A stretch of 64,000 bases of DNA from Bacteroidales bacterium (GTDB taxonomy: Bacteria; Bacteroidota; Bacteroidia; Bacteroidales; UBA7332): contig JAQTZA010000010.1 of NCBI GenBank assembly GCA_028687995.1, forward strand, positions 60,891 through 124,890, read 5' to 3'. The notes under the pieces are model-generated. The model worked only from the letters and a program-made list of their open reading frames with translations. It made no database searches and was not told the DNA's origin. Below are positions 1 through 8,741 of the stretch, piece by piece; within the stretch, counting starts at the first letter, position 1; every line of letters begins with the position of its first letter. The position numbers were made by a program, and so were the translations under genes.

Positions 1-158
1 ATAATATGAGCCTCAACAATAAGATCTGCTCTTAATTTTGTTTGACTATGTTCTCTATCACTGGTACCTAAATGTCTCAACAACAAAAAGAACTCATGGG
101 ATAACCACCTAAAAGCATTGTATCTTTTACCGAGGTAATGTCTGATTTTTGAATACAT
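1..158 (-). CDS. Partial polysaccharide-locus protein, N-terminus only
   Basis: An ATG at 158 on the minus strand opens a frame that stays open to the window edge (52 codons), beginning MYSKIRHYLGKRYNAF. It starts 9 bases after the stop of the upstream glycosyltransferase, so it is probably the next gene of the same operon. The basic, aromatic start and the ADLIVEAHI stretch recall the leader of nitroreductase-like proteins found in polysaccharide loci, but the conserved part of that family would lie outside the window. The function is therefore a guess; that the frame is coding is more likely. Confidence 0.45.
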   Translation of the reverse strand, partial: MYSKIRHYLGKRYNAFRWLSHEFFLLLRHLGTSDREHSQTKLRADLIVEAHI

Positions 159-167
159 TTTATAGAA

Positions 168-1259
168 TTATTTTCTGATTAAATAGCGGTTATACAATCC
201 CAATCCACTATACAAAAATTCCAAAATAAATATGTGGCGAATGGTTAAGAAGTTTTTTATACGACATAAAATGGTTCTAAACTTCCAAAAACACATAAAA
301 TAGATATAACCCTTATTGAAAACTATGCCAATTCTCGCAAATACATAATTGCATCCATCTGTATCCAACTTATGAACTCCTCTTTCAACTAATTTTTTGT
401 AAATGACACCTCCTGTTTTAAATTTAAGTGCAGTAGCAGCACTTACAAAGGGAAGTGTAACAAATTTGGCAATGGCTTGATTAAGAAAGTTTCTTTGTTC
501 TTGTTCCAAATCTACCCTATTTTTAAAAGCAATCAGATTATCAACTGCCAGCAAAAAACCATTCACAGCTCGATCGGTATAAAATAGGTTAGAGTTAGTA
601 GCCGAACCTCGACGTGTAGTTCTTCGATAAAATGAATGTCCGTCAAAGATACATCTTTTAGCCACACACATCAATCGGGCAATCAACTCTCCATCTTCAA
701 GAAAAGGAACATTCGGTAAATAACGTAGTTCATAAATATTTAATAGATTTCTTTCAAAAATTACACCTACTAATCTATCAGGATCAGTCTGACTATCACC
801 ACGCGCAATAAAATATGCATCTATGCCAACATAAAGTTCACTACTGTTTTCAAGATTGAATACATCACTTCTAATACTTCCATCTTCGTTGAGGAAAGTA
901 TAACCCAAAAAGGAGACTTGTGCATTGTATTTTTCAACTTTTGCAATAATCCGACAAAAGCTATTCTCCTCAACATAATCATCAGGATCAATAAACAAAA
1001 TGTATTTACCTATGGCTTTGTCAATACCGTTGTTTCTAGCCTTCGAAACGCCTTGATTTTGTTGGTCTATCAGAATAATATTTGCAAATTCTTTTTGCAA
1101 ACTTTCAACGATGTCTTTACAATTATCAGGAGATCCATCATTAATACAAATGATCTCGTAGTCCGTTTTCGGAATATCTTGATTTTCTAACGATCTAATG
1201 CATTTTTCCACATAAGGAGCCACGTTGTACATTGGGACAATTATCGAGATCACTTTCAT
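168..1259 (-). CDS. Family 2 glycosyltransferase (GT-A), paralog of the gene at 6004-7047
   Basis: The 363-residue protein starts with a GT2 fold: the SIIVPMYNVAPYVEKC strand, the INDGSPDNC nucleotide-binding segment and a FIDPDDYVEENSF DXD-type metal site near residue 95. It should transfer a sugar from a nucleotide donor to a lipid-linked glycan at the inner face of the membrane. The C-terminal third is less conserved and ends in hydrophobic and basic segments. It overlaps the upstream fusion gene by 4 bases, which implies translational coupling. About 250 N-terminal residues are closely similar to the 6004-7047 product, so the two are duplicates at either end of an amino-sugar module. Donor and acceptor cannot be predicted. 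Confidence 0.88.
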   Translation of the reverse strand: MKVISIIVPMYNVAPYVEKCIRSLENQDIPKTDYEIICINDGSPDNCKDIVESLQKEFANIILIDQQNQGVSKARNNGIDKAIGKYILFIDPDDYVEENSFCRIIAKVEKYNAQVSFLGYTFLNEDGSIRSDVFNLENSSELYVGIDAYFIARGDSQTDPDRLVGVIFERNLLNIYELRYLPNVPFLEDGELIARLMCVAKRCIFDGHSFYRRTTRRGSATNSNLFYTDRAVNGFLLAVDNLIAFKNRVDLEQEQRNFLNQAIAKFVTLPFVSAATALKFKTGGVIYKKLVERGVHKLDTDGCNYVFARIGIVFNKGYIYFMCFWKFRTILCRIKNFLTIRHIFILEFLYSGLGLYNRYLIRK

Positions 1260-2899
1260 TTTGACTGTAATTTATTATTGAAAAGAGATGTCTTTATTTT
1301 ATTCCATATATTCTCAATTGAAAATTTAATATTCTCAACTAATCCAAAAACATTACTTGCAACTTTTGATTGAGTTATCCAATAGAGTATTTTCACATTA
1401 AATGGTAACATGTCTTTTTGGACTGGATACATTGCCTTATAATTAAAATCGTGTAATTTATACCTCAAAAATATAGTATTGTATTTCAACATAATAAAAC
1501 GAACAAATTCAATAGAAAACTCATATTTTGAAATATAATAAAGTCTTAGTTCTATGGATGACAACTGAAACCTCAACTGTTTTTTTAATTCTTTCTCACG
1601 ACTAAGAGTGCCTTCATTGATGCGATAGACTGAAGTAACTTCATCTAAATATTTGACAGCTGACAATTTTGAAATCCCAAACCAAATTTGAATATCTCCC
1701 ATTTTAAAAAGTGAAGTAAAGGCTATTGGGTCATTCTCTACACTTTTGAAATAAAGGTCTTTTTTAAATAAAACCGTAGATGTTCTGATTTTATAAGATC
1801 CTATCAAAATTGCTTCACTTACATTCAACTCTCGACTTATATCATAAATTTTATTTGAAGTTGTGGCAGAATTAACTGCCTCTACTAAAGAATTACTGTG
1901 TTGATAATACAAATTGCAGTCAGTATGAATTAAGCCAAAATCATCATTTGCTTCCAAAAAGTCGACTTGTTTTTGCAATTTCAACGAATCTATCCAGTAA
2001 TCGTCTCCTTCGCACATGGCAATGTATTTTCCCTTTGCTCGAGGAAATTGAAAAGTCTTAGATACGCTGATTCCTTTTGAAAATTGATTTTGTGTTTGAT
2101 AGATTGGTTTAATAATATCGGGATATTTCTCTTGATAATCACTAATAATTTTAGTAGAATTATCAGTAGAAGCGTCATCATGCAAAAGAATTTCAAAATC
2201 GAAATTTGTCTTTTGATTCAGAAATCCTTGAATACACTGCTCCAGATATTGAGAATGGTTATATACCAAACAGCAGATGCTTACTAAAATTTTAGGTTGT
2301 GATTTTGTATCTAAAATATATTGGTCTTTTATCATTTTAACAGCCAAAGGCAATAATTTCACCTCCTCATCGAAGACTCGTCCACCTAAATTCCAGGCTG
2401 TTTCGTTCTCTACGACGGCAATACTTTTCTGAAGGATAATTTCACCTGTATCTATTCCTGAATCAACAAAGTGAACGGTACATCCTGCTTCTTTTTCATT
2501 TGCTGCCAAAACAGCTTCTTGAACTTTCACGCCATACATTCCTTTTCCTCCGAATTTAGGCAGAAGTGAGGGGTGTGTATTAATTATCTTGTTTTGCCAT
2601 TTTGCACAAAACCAATCAGGTAATATCGGGAAGAAACCTGCCAAAACAATTAAATTCGTAGTATAAGGAATTGATGCATCAATTTCATAGAAAAAACGAT
2701 CACCTAGAGAATCAATATTGAAAGAAAATACTGGTATTTGATGCCTTTCTGCTCGATTTATGGCACCACAATCTCGATCAACAACTAACTGAGAAATTGA
2801 GTAATCAAATTCAGCTTGATGATCAATAAGAGATTGAAAATTGCCTCCACCGCCCGACGAAAACACTACAATCTCAAATATTTCTTTTGAACAATTCAT
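1256..2899 (-). CDS. PurN-like formyltransferase fused to a GT2 glycosyltransferase
   Basis: There are two domains in one 547-residue frame. Residues 1-200 have the GART/PurN formyltransferase fold: an SSGGGGNFQSLID folate/phosphate loop, INTHPSLLP (N107, H109) and GCTVHFVDSGIDTGEII (D150). N107, H109 and D150 correspond to the Asn-His-Asp triad of the family. From about residue 203 a GT2 domain follows (ILVSICCLVYNHSQYLEQC, DDASTDNS, CEGDDYW metal site). Lying next to an amino-sugar aminotransferase, the first domain more likely N-formylates a sugar amine than makes purines. The GT domain would then transfer that sugar. The fusion and the intact triad are seen; the substrate is inferred. The gene overlaps the next gene by 4 bases. 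Confidence 0.85.
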   Translation of the reverse strand: MNCSKEIFEIVVFSSGGGGNFQSLIDHQAEFDYSISQLVVDRDCGAINRAERHQIPVFSFNIDSLGDRFFYEIDASIPYTTNLIVLAGFFPILPDWFCAKWQNKIINTHPSLLPKFGGKGMYGVKVQEAVLAANEKEAGCTVHFVDSGIDTGEIILQKSIAVVENETAWNLGGRVFDEEVKLLPLAVKMIKDQYILDTKSQPKILVSICCLVYNHSQYLEQCIQGFLNQKTNFDFEILLHDDASTDNSTKIISDYQEKYPDIIKPIYQTQNQFSKGISVSKTFQFPRAKGKYIAMCEGDDYWIDSLKLQKQVDFLEANDDFGLIHTDCNLYYQHSNSLVEAVNSATTSNKIYDISRELNVSEAILIGSYKIRTSTVLFKKDLYFKSVENDPIAFTSLFKMGDIQIWFGISKLSAVKYLDEVTSVYRINEGTLSREKELKKQLRFQLSSIELRLYYISKYEFSIEFVRFIMLKYNTIFLRYKLHDFNYKAMYPVQKDMLPFNVKILYWITQSKVASNVFGLVENIKFSIENIWNKIKTSLFNNKLQSK

Positions 2900-2904
2900 C
2901 TTTC

Positions 2905-4206
2905 TTACCTCAATATGGTTTTCAACAAATCAAAATTACTCCTTGCTTTATCTTTGATTTCAGGCATTCTTTTCTCAAGCATGGTTTTAATTTGAACTCT
3001 GTTTTCCCAACACATCATCACTTTTTGCGTCATATCTTCAATGGAAACAGGATCAGCCACATATTCTAATACTCCTGCCACTTCCGCGAAACCTTTCAGT
3101 TTATGCGCTTTTGGTTCATGCCCATAATCAATTATTGTTGTTGGCACTGTTTGAGAAAGCGCAGCTACTGCAGCATGAATTCTACCTGACACAAGCATAT
3201 CAAATTGACTAATTATGCCCTTTGTTTCTGCAGGCAAGTAGATATCCTGCAACAAAAAGACCTCATTAGCCACGTCGGTTGTTTGAAGAATAGTATAAAG
3301 TTGCTCTACTATCGGATAATCTCGCCCTTTAATTAACTTAAAATTAGGCGGTAACTCGAATCCATTTGAGTGCGACATCAAACATACTTTCACATTCAAT
3401 TCTTTAATCATTTTCACAATTAAATCGACAAATTGTGTGTACTCAGATGCATCTCTTGGCCATTTATCAAATGGTCCTTCTAACATATTCCAACCACACA
3501 GAATAAACCCAACAACGGGTTTTTCTTTTGACATTATTGAAGTATTGGAAATAAAATGTTCGATTTCTTCTTTTTTCTTTGGTTCAAACAAAAAAGCAGG
3601 ACATGCCAGTTCAACTATTCGAGAAGTGTCGAATCCAAAATGTGTAAGTGTGTCCCTACTGATCTTCTCACGGTTCGTAACTAAATCAAAATTATCGAAA
3701 ACTTGTTTTGCAAATTCTATGGTAGATTTATCCTCAAATGGACCAGGTGAACCTGCTAACATAGCAATTGGCTTACCTAGCAATTGCACAACTCTATCCT
3801 TTAGCAAACCAACTAAGAATCTATTCTTCCCTACAAGATTTGCATTATCGCCCCAAATATCACCACTGAAATCAATTACCAAATCACTCTTCATAACTTC
3901 AGAAATGAAGGGAGTCTCTTCAATTATTTCTTTTGTGGATTGATAATGTGTGGCTATTTCCAATTCTTTATTGGCTATTTCGAGATCATTCTCGTTCCAT
4001 CCATAATAGAGATCCATTGGAACAGCTATAACTTGCTCTTTAGAACAAAATTCATCTGTCATTTGGAAAGTGGTCACAATCTCAGCATCGGAAAAAACAC
4101 GATGAAGCTCTCGAAAAAAAGGTTCTACGATATAATAATTGCCAATATTACCATATTCCATTCTTCCCCAATGAAGAGTACATTGACCGATAACTAATAT
4201 TCTCAT
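2905..4206 (-). CDS. Polysaccharide pyruvyl transferase family protein
   Basis: The 433-residue protein has no signal peptide. It opens with MRILVIGQCTLHWGR and contains the GNIGNYYI segment, a VIDFSGDIWGD motif, ACPAFLF and a conserved SGRIHAAVAAL block near residue 340. This layout is typical of the PF04230 family, a GT-B-like fold that attaches pyruvate ketals to sugars or, in some members, acts as a glycosyltransferase. It sits 5 bases upstream of the formyltransferase-GT fusion and 2 bases after the WbqC gene, so it is co-transcribed. Whether it pyruvylates cannot be read from sequence, because family members differ in activity. Confidence 0.78.
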   Translation of the reverse strand: MRILVIGQCTLHWGRMEYGNIGNYYIVEPFFRELHRVFSDAEIVTTFQMTDEFCSKEQVIAVPMDLYYGWNENDLEIANKELEIATHYQSTKEIIEETPFISEVMKSDLVIDFSGDIWGDNANLVGKNRFLVGLLKDRVVQLLGKPIAMLAGSPGPFEDKSTIEFAKQVFDNFDLVTNREKISRDTLTHFGFDTSRIVELACPAFLFEPKKKEEIEHFISNTSIMSKEKPVVGFILCGWNMLEGPFDKWPRDASEYTQFVDLIVKMIKELNVKVCLMSHSNGFELPPNFKLIKGRDYPIVEQLYTILQTTDVANEVFLLQDIYLPAETKGIISQFDMLVSGRIHAAVAALSQTVPTTIIDYGHEPKAHKLKGFAEVAGVLEYVADPVSIEDMTQKVMMCWENRVQIKTMLEKRMPEIKDKARSNFDLLKTILR

Positions 4207-4208
4207 TC

Positions 4209-4904
4209 TTAAATTAATCTATATTTATCAAGTAATTCAATTGTTGCCAAACGACCATTAAACATGAGTACGTCAATAATAGAAAGGTATGGAACAAACT
4301 CATTTGAATATTGCTTGTATGAAAATGGTTCAACTTGTAAGAATTTCAAATTAACATTACGAACATGAAATTCGGATTTATCATACAATTCAACTCCTCC
4401 AATCGCATTAATATAATTGTCAGCTTTCAGATAACTACAAAAAGCCAAGACTTTTGCTTGCCCTCTTAGCGAATGATCAATATCAATTTCCGAAGATATT
4501 TTAATGCTAGTTTTAATATCCAAATAACTACATATTTCCAGAATTGAATGATAAAGATACAAAAAAAGGTTCCTTTCTTCATAAAAAACCACTCGTTCAA
4601 TCAAAGGGAAAATTTCTGAATAGAAAGGGGCTTTACCGTACGCATCCTTAATCTGTCTAATCATCCTTGATCTATCAAAACTTTCGGATAAAAATCTTTC
4701 TTTTATATCCAAAAAATCAGATGCTTTTTCTATTGATAGAGTCAAATAAACATCCATCCCATTTTGAAGAATCCGATTTCTATTTACCCAACCTTTTTTC
4801 GTGTATTGAATATTATCGTAAATAACGTATTGATCAACGGCATTCAGCAACTGAAAATATCCTATGTAAGGAAAGAAATAGGGCTGCATTATACCCAAAG
4901 TCAT
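4209..4904 (-). CDS. WbqC-family protein
   Basis: The 231-residue protein begins MTLGIMQPYFFPYIGYFQLL and continues with YVIYDNIQYTKKGWVNRNRI, the hallmark of the WbqC-like family (PF08889) found in O-antigen and capsule loci. Family members accompany amino-sugar aminotransferases and are thought to help decorate the amino group, but the reaction is not well established. The length matches the family. Its start overlaps the aminotransferase stop by 4 bases, so the two are coupled and probably act on the same sugar nucleotide. Confidence 0.85.
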   Translation of the reverse strand: MTLGIMQPYFFPYIGYFQLLNAVDQYVIYDNIQYTKKGWVNRNRILQNGMDVYLTLSIEKASDFLDIKERFLSESFDRSRMIRQIKDAYGKAPFYSEIFPLIERVVFYEERNLFLYLYHSILEICSYLDIKTSIKISSEIDIDHSLRGQAKVLAFCSYLKADNYINAIGGVELYDKSEFHVRNVNLKFLQVEPFSYKQYSNEFVPYLSIIDVLMFNGRLATIELLDKYRLI

Positions 4905-6025
4905 ATCTTCTCAATTTTTGAAATTAATGAACAAATAAATTCAACCTCGGAATCTTGTAGATCAACAAATATGGGTAAGCAGAGTACTTGATTTGCAATC
5001 CTATTCGCTATAGTCAAATTATGCCTATCCGCTGATGGCAAACTATTATATGGTTCAAAATCACTAATCAACGGATAAAAATATCTTCGACCAAAAACCT
5101 GATTTGTTTTTAATCTTTCATACAATTCATCTCTTGTCTCACCGTATTTTTCTGCATCGATCAAGATTGGAAAGTACGAATAACAATGTGTTACACCCTC
5201 CATATCGTTGATAAAACGGATTCCTTCTATGCCACTCAACAACACTCTATATTGATACGCTATCGCCTGTCTTTTTTCAATAAATCCGTCCACATATTTT
5301 AATTGAAGCAAACCATAGGCTGCCTGTATTTCATTCAATTTGGCATTGATACCAGGTTCTTCAACAATCATCTCACCTCTAAATCCAAAATTCTTGAGAT
5401 TATCTAGATGGTGTTTCATTTCCGGAGTATGGCAAATAACTGCGCCACCCTCTATCGTGCTATAAACCTTTGTTGCATGAAAGCTAAGTACAGATAAATC
5501 ACCATAATTCAACACAGAAACACATTCTTTCTTAACTCCAAATGCGTGAGCAGCATCATAAATCACTTTCAGATTATACTTATTAGCAATCTCCTGTATT
5601 TTGTCCATCTGACACGGATTTCCATACACATGAACTGGCATAATAGCCGATGTTTTTGAAGTAATCGCAGCCTCAATTTTAGCTGGATCAAGATTCATGT
5701 AATCTGATTCTATGTCCACAAACACTGGTGTAATCTTATTCCACCACAAGGCATGGGTAGTCGCCACAAAACTAAAAGGAGTAGTAATCACCTCTCCTTC
5801 AATATCAAGTGCTTGTAAAGCTGAAATCAAAGCTAAAGTACCATTTGAAAAAAGAGAAATATATTTTACACCTAAGTATTGCGCTAGCTCTTTCTCCAAT
5901 TGTTCGTGCAAAGGTCCATTGTTTGTCAGCCACTTATTACCCCAAATTGTCTCTAAATAAGGTATAAATTCTTCTAATGGAGGCAAATATGGCTGAGTTA
6001 CTGTTATTTTCTTGTTTGACTCCAT
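4901..6025 (-). CDS. DegT/DnrJ-family sugar aminotransferase, VioA-like
   Basis: This is a PLP-dependent fold type I aminotransferase of 374 residues. The cofactor region is intact: NGTLAL loop, YDAAHAFGV aspartate near 157 and Schiff-base lysine K186 in SFHATKVYSTIEGG. The SFHATK form resembles the branch that makes 4-amino-4,6-dideoxy sugars such as Qui4N from a dTDP-4-keto-6-deoxy sugar, in contrast to the SFYPGKN form of the FdtB branch at 13335-14543. The branch assignment is an inference from this motif. The start lies 22 bases inside the upstream glycosyltransferase and there is no later ATG before the conserved TQPYLPPLEE region, so the overlap is probably real. Confidence 0.88.
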   Translation of the reverse strand: MESNKKITVTQPYLPPLEEFIPYLETIWGNKWLTNNGPLHEQLEKELAQYLGVKYISLFSNGTLALISALQALDIEGEVITTPFSFVATTHALWWNKITPVFVDIESDYMNLDPAKIEAAITSKTSAIMPVHVYGNPCQMDKIQEIANKYNLKVIYDAAHAFGVKKECVSVLNYGDLSVLSFHATKVYSTIEGGAVICHTPEMKHHLDNLKNFGFRGEMIVEEPGINAKLNEIQAAYGLLQLKYVDGFIEKRQAIAYQYRVLLSGIEGIRFINDMEGVTHCYSYFPILIDAEKYGETRDELYERLKTNQVFGRRYFYPLISDFEPYNSLPSADRHNLTIANRIANQVLCLPIFVDLQDSEVEFICSLISKIEKI

Positions 6026-7047
6026 TGAAATATATGATTTTTAATTCTAGAAAAAAAACTATTCGGCAGCATCCAAACAAATAAAAATAAAATAATTGAC
6101 TGATTATAAAGAATTCCATTCTTGTAATAAAAAGGATGAATTCCATCTAGATCTAATTGCTTTATACCACCTTGATTCAACTGTTTTTTCACGTCTGTAA
6201 TATAAAAAAGTCTTCTGAATGTCAAGCATCCGGTAAATGCAAGTAAGGTGAATTTACATATTGGTTGATTTAGAAAAGTTTTTTGCTCTTCAGAAATTAT
6301 TGTATTTTGTTGAAAACGTTTTAAATTCAAAGATGATTTTACAAATCCATTGATTGCCTTTTTCGAATATAGTAATTTTGAATTTGTAGCCGATCCTTTT
6401 CGTGTAGTTCGTTGATAAAAAGAGTTTCCATCAAAGATACATAGCTCTGCCACACACATAATTCTTGCAATTAATTCACCATCTTCCAGATAAGGCACAT
6501 CTGCCAAAAACCTCAACCCATTTCGATCCAACAAATCTCTTCTTATCAACACAGCCCAAAGCCTATCTGGATCTGTCATTCCATCGCCTCTTGCGAGTGA
6601 ATAAGCTTCAATTCCGGTATAAATATCCTTTGAATTCTCCTCATTAAAAACAAACTTCTTTACAGTTCCATCTGAGTTTAAAAAAGTATATCCAAGAAAG
6701 GAAACATCAGTGACAAATTTTTCCGCCTTTGTCAGAATTCTTTTAAAACTATTTTCATCGACATAATCATCAGGATCAATAAATAGTATATATTCTCCCT
6801 TTGCAATATCAATCGCATTGTTTCTAGCCATCGAAACCCCTTGATTCTTCTGGTCGATCAATGTAATATTTGAGAATTCATTTTGCAAACTTCCAACAAT
6901 CTCTTTGCAATTGTCTGGTGATCCATCATTCACACAAATAACCTCATATTCTGAATGTGGAATATCCTGATTTTCAAGCGACCGTATGCATTTTTCAACA
7001 TAAGGTGCTACATTGTACATCGGGATAATAACACTTAATCTCAACAT
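6004..7047 (-). CDS. Family 2 glycosyltransferase, paralog of the gene at 168-1259
   Basis: The 347-residue GT2 protein has SVIIPMYNVAPYVEKC at the start, VNDGSPDNCKEI and the FIDPDDYVDENSF metal-binding site. Similarity to the product at 168-1259 runs from the start to about residue 250, including the RTTRKGSATNS segment, while the C-terminal tails differ. The pair is best explained by duplication within the locus followed by divergence of acceptor recognition. Its 3' end overlaps the aminotransferase start by 22 bases. It likely adds a sugar to the undecaprenyl-linked repeat unit; the linkage is unknown. Confidence 0.88.
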   Translation of the reverse strand: MLRLSVIIPMYNVAPYVEKCIRSLENQDIPHSEYEVICVNDGSPDNCKEIVGSLQNEFSNITLIDQKNQGVSMARNNAIDIAKGEYILFIDPDDYVDENSFKRILTKAEKFVTDVSFLGYTFLNSDGTVKKFVFNEENSKDIYTGIEAYSLARGDGMTDPDRLWAVLIRRDLLDRNGLRFLADVPYLEDGELIARIMCVAELCIFDGNSFYQRTTRKGSATNSKLLYSKKAINGFVKSSLNLKRFQQNTIISEEQKTFLNQPICKFTLLAFTGCLTFRRLFYITDVKKQLNQGGIKQLDLDGIHPFYYKNGILYNQSIILFLFVWMLPNSFFSRIKNHIFQWSQTRK

Positions 7048-7058
7048 TGCTTTTCGAA

Positions 7059-8732
7059 TTACTCAATTCGGATACTTTTCAATTTATCCATCGGAATAAT
7101 TAATGGAGCTTTGAAATACAAATACTTACCGTGTGATGTTTCTAAGCAATATACGGTTGATTTTTCTGAATTTGTAGCAGGCGGCACTGTTCCATACAAT
7201 CTTTTCACTACACGTTGTCTGATATCAAGATTTCGGCAAGGAATTGGCTCAATCGATTGGTAAGTAACAATATGACTAACACTCAAATCAAGACTATCTT
7301 TTTCAGTGATTGGGAGAACAATAAATCGACTTTTGGGAGACAGATAAAAAGTCCGTTTAGTCGAATCCGAAAAAGCAATTTGATTATTTTTATCTTCAAT
7401 TTTATTTGTTTTGTATGTATTCTGATAAATTTCTGAAGGAATAAACACCATATATTCCTTACCATAATACCAACTCATTACTTTATTGGACCAAAAATTC
7501 GAATCCATTCCACCCAATCCTGTACTTACAAACCGGTTCATTTTTTTGTTTCTCAATTCGAATACATTATCCTTCGAGCTTCTCCAAGTCATTTCATCCT
7601 GATCGAAGACTGTTTTGTTTGCCTTTAAATCTGACGAAACAGACAGGTAGTTGAATAGCATCATCCCAGTAAAAATAACAATCGCAAAAGGAATACCATT
7701 TTTCACAAAAGGAAAATCAGCCTTATGAATCAGCGAAAGTAAAATGATGATCGAAAATAATGAAACACCAAAGAATACCCGTTCTTGATATGCTCCAACC
7801 ACTAAAATAAATGAAAGAGACAAGCCAATTGACAAAAGTAGAATTGTATTGTTTGCCATTGTGGATTTAAAAGTCATTCTTTTTTTCCAAAATTGGAATA
7901 GTAGCACAATAAGCAACAATACTACTGGAATCATAGACGGTGCTGAAGTTGTAAAACCCCATAATCGTTGAGCAACAGACAAGGCCGCAGTCGCTTCTCC
8001 AGGACCGCCTGAGTGAACTCTAACCATATTACCCGGTGCTAATACAACAAAGAGAGTTCCTAGGAAAAACCCGATAATCAATGGAATCAATGCACCTTTA
8101 AAGCTTTTCAAATTGAAAATGTAGTAAAAAAACAAAGCCCCTGATACACCCAAAGAGATTACTTCGTGTGTACCACCCGCTAAGAAACCCAAAAGAAAAA
8201 GGATAGGCATCCAAATACCTTTCATTTGATTTTCTCGTGGAGCAATCTGTTGATGAACATACAAAAAAGACATCACCAAAACCGAAGCCCATAAATAATT
8301 TAAACTACCGTCGAGCCACAATAGTGTGTGGTTGGGTCCAGGCAATAAAAACCAACACATAGTTAGTAAGGCAAGATAAGAAGTTATTGTAATTTCTTTT
8401 CGTTTAATGCCTATAAGTGCAAAAATCAAAATCTGAAATAATCCAAACACAATTGTGTTTGCAATATCAAACCACAATTTGTTATCGCTCATCAAAAACA
8501 ATTGTGCCAGTCCGTTGACCAATAATCTGCCGTTGGTAATAAAATAATGATTATACATCGACAAAAACAAATCCGACATATTTTGCACTCGATGTCCACC
8601 CTCAGCAGCATCAGGAGTAAAAATATTTTTGTACGCAAAATCATCAATCGCAATATTTGTGTACCGATTCAACAGAAAAAATCCTACTAACGATAGAATA
8701 AATAGCAAAAAAAGTAACGGTTGCTTTTTCAT
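7059..8732 (-). CDS. Polytopic membrane protein, DUF6056-like glucosyltransferase candidate
   Basis: The 557-residue protein starts with a transmembrane segment followed by an extracytoplasmic loop holding DDFAYKNIF, the acidic pair expected in GT-C enzymes and DUF6056-like proteins. It then has many hydrophobic helices to about residue 370 and a soluble C-terminal domain of about 180 residues. GT-C enzymes use lipid-phosphate-linked sugars outside the membrane. The gtrB-like gene (10 bases upstream) and gtrA gene beside it would supply such a donor, so this protein fits the serotype-specific third component of a Gtr system. It could instead be the missing Wzy-type polymerase. Family assignment is from memory of the motif pattern. 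Confidence 0.6.
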   Translation of the reverse strand: MKKQPLLFLLFILSLVGFFLLNRYTNIAIDDFAYKNIFTPDAAEGGHRVQNMSDLFLSMYNHYFITNGRLLVNGLAQLFLMSDNKLWFDIANTIVFGLFQILIFALIGIKRKEITITSYLALLTMCWFLLPGPNHTLLWLDGSLNYLWASVLVMSFLYVHQQIAPRENQMKGIWMPILFLLGFLAGGTHEVISLGVSGALFFYYIFNLKSFKGALIPLIIGFFLGTLFVVLAPGNMVRVHSGGPGEATAALSVAQRLWGFTTSAPSMIPVVLLLIVLLFQFWKKRMTFKSTMANNTILLLSIGLSLSFILVVGAYQERVFFGVSLFSIIILLSLIHKADFPFVKNGIPFAIVIFTGMMLFNYLSVSSDLKANKTVFDQDEMTWRSSKDNVFELRNKKMNRFVSTGLGGMDSNFWSNKVMSWYYGKEYMVFIPSEIYQNTYKTNKIEDKNNQIAFSDSTKRTFYLSPKSRFIVLPITEKDSLDLSVSHIVTYQSIEPIPCRNLDIRQRVVKRLYGTVPPATNSEKSTVYCLETSHGKYLYFKAPLIIPMDKLKSIRIE

Positions 8733-8741
8733 AATGTCAGT

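Noticed and set aside
918..1190. Open frame of 90 codons on the plus strand
   Set aside because: It lies wholly antisense to a clear glycosyltransferase, has no family resemblance and reads like an antisense shadow.
3437..3943. 168-codon open frame antisense to the pyruvyl-transferase gene
   Set aside because: Long, but fully antisense to a conserved protein; serine-rich low-complexity translation with no motif.
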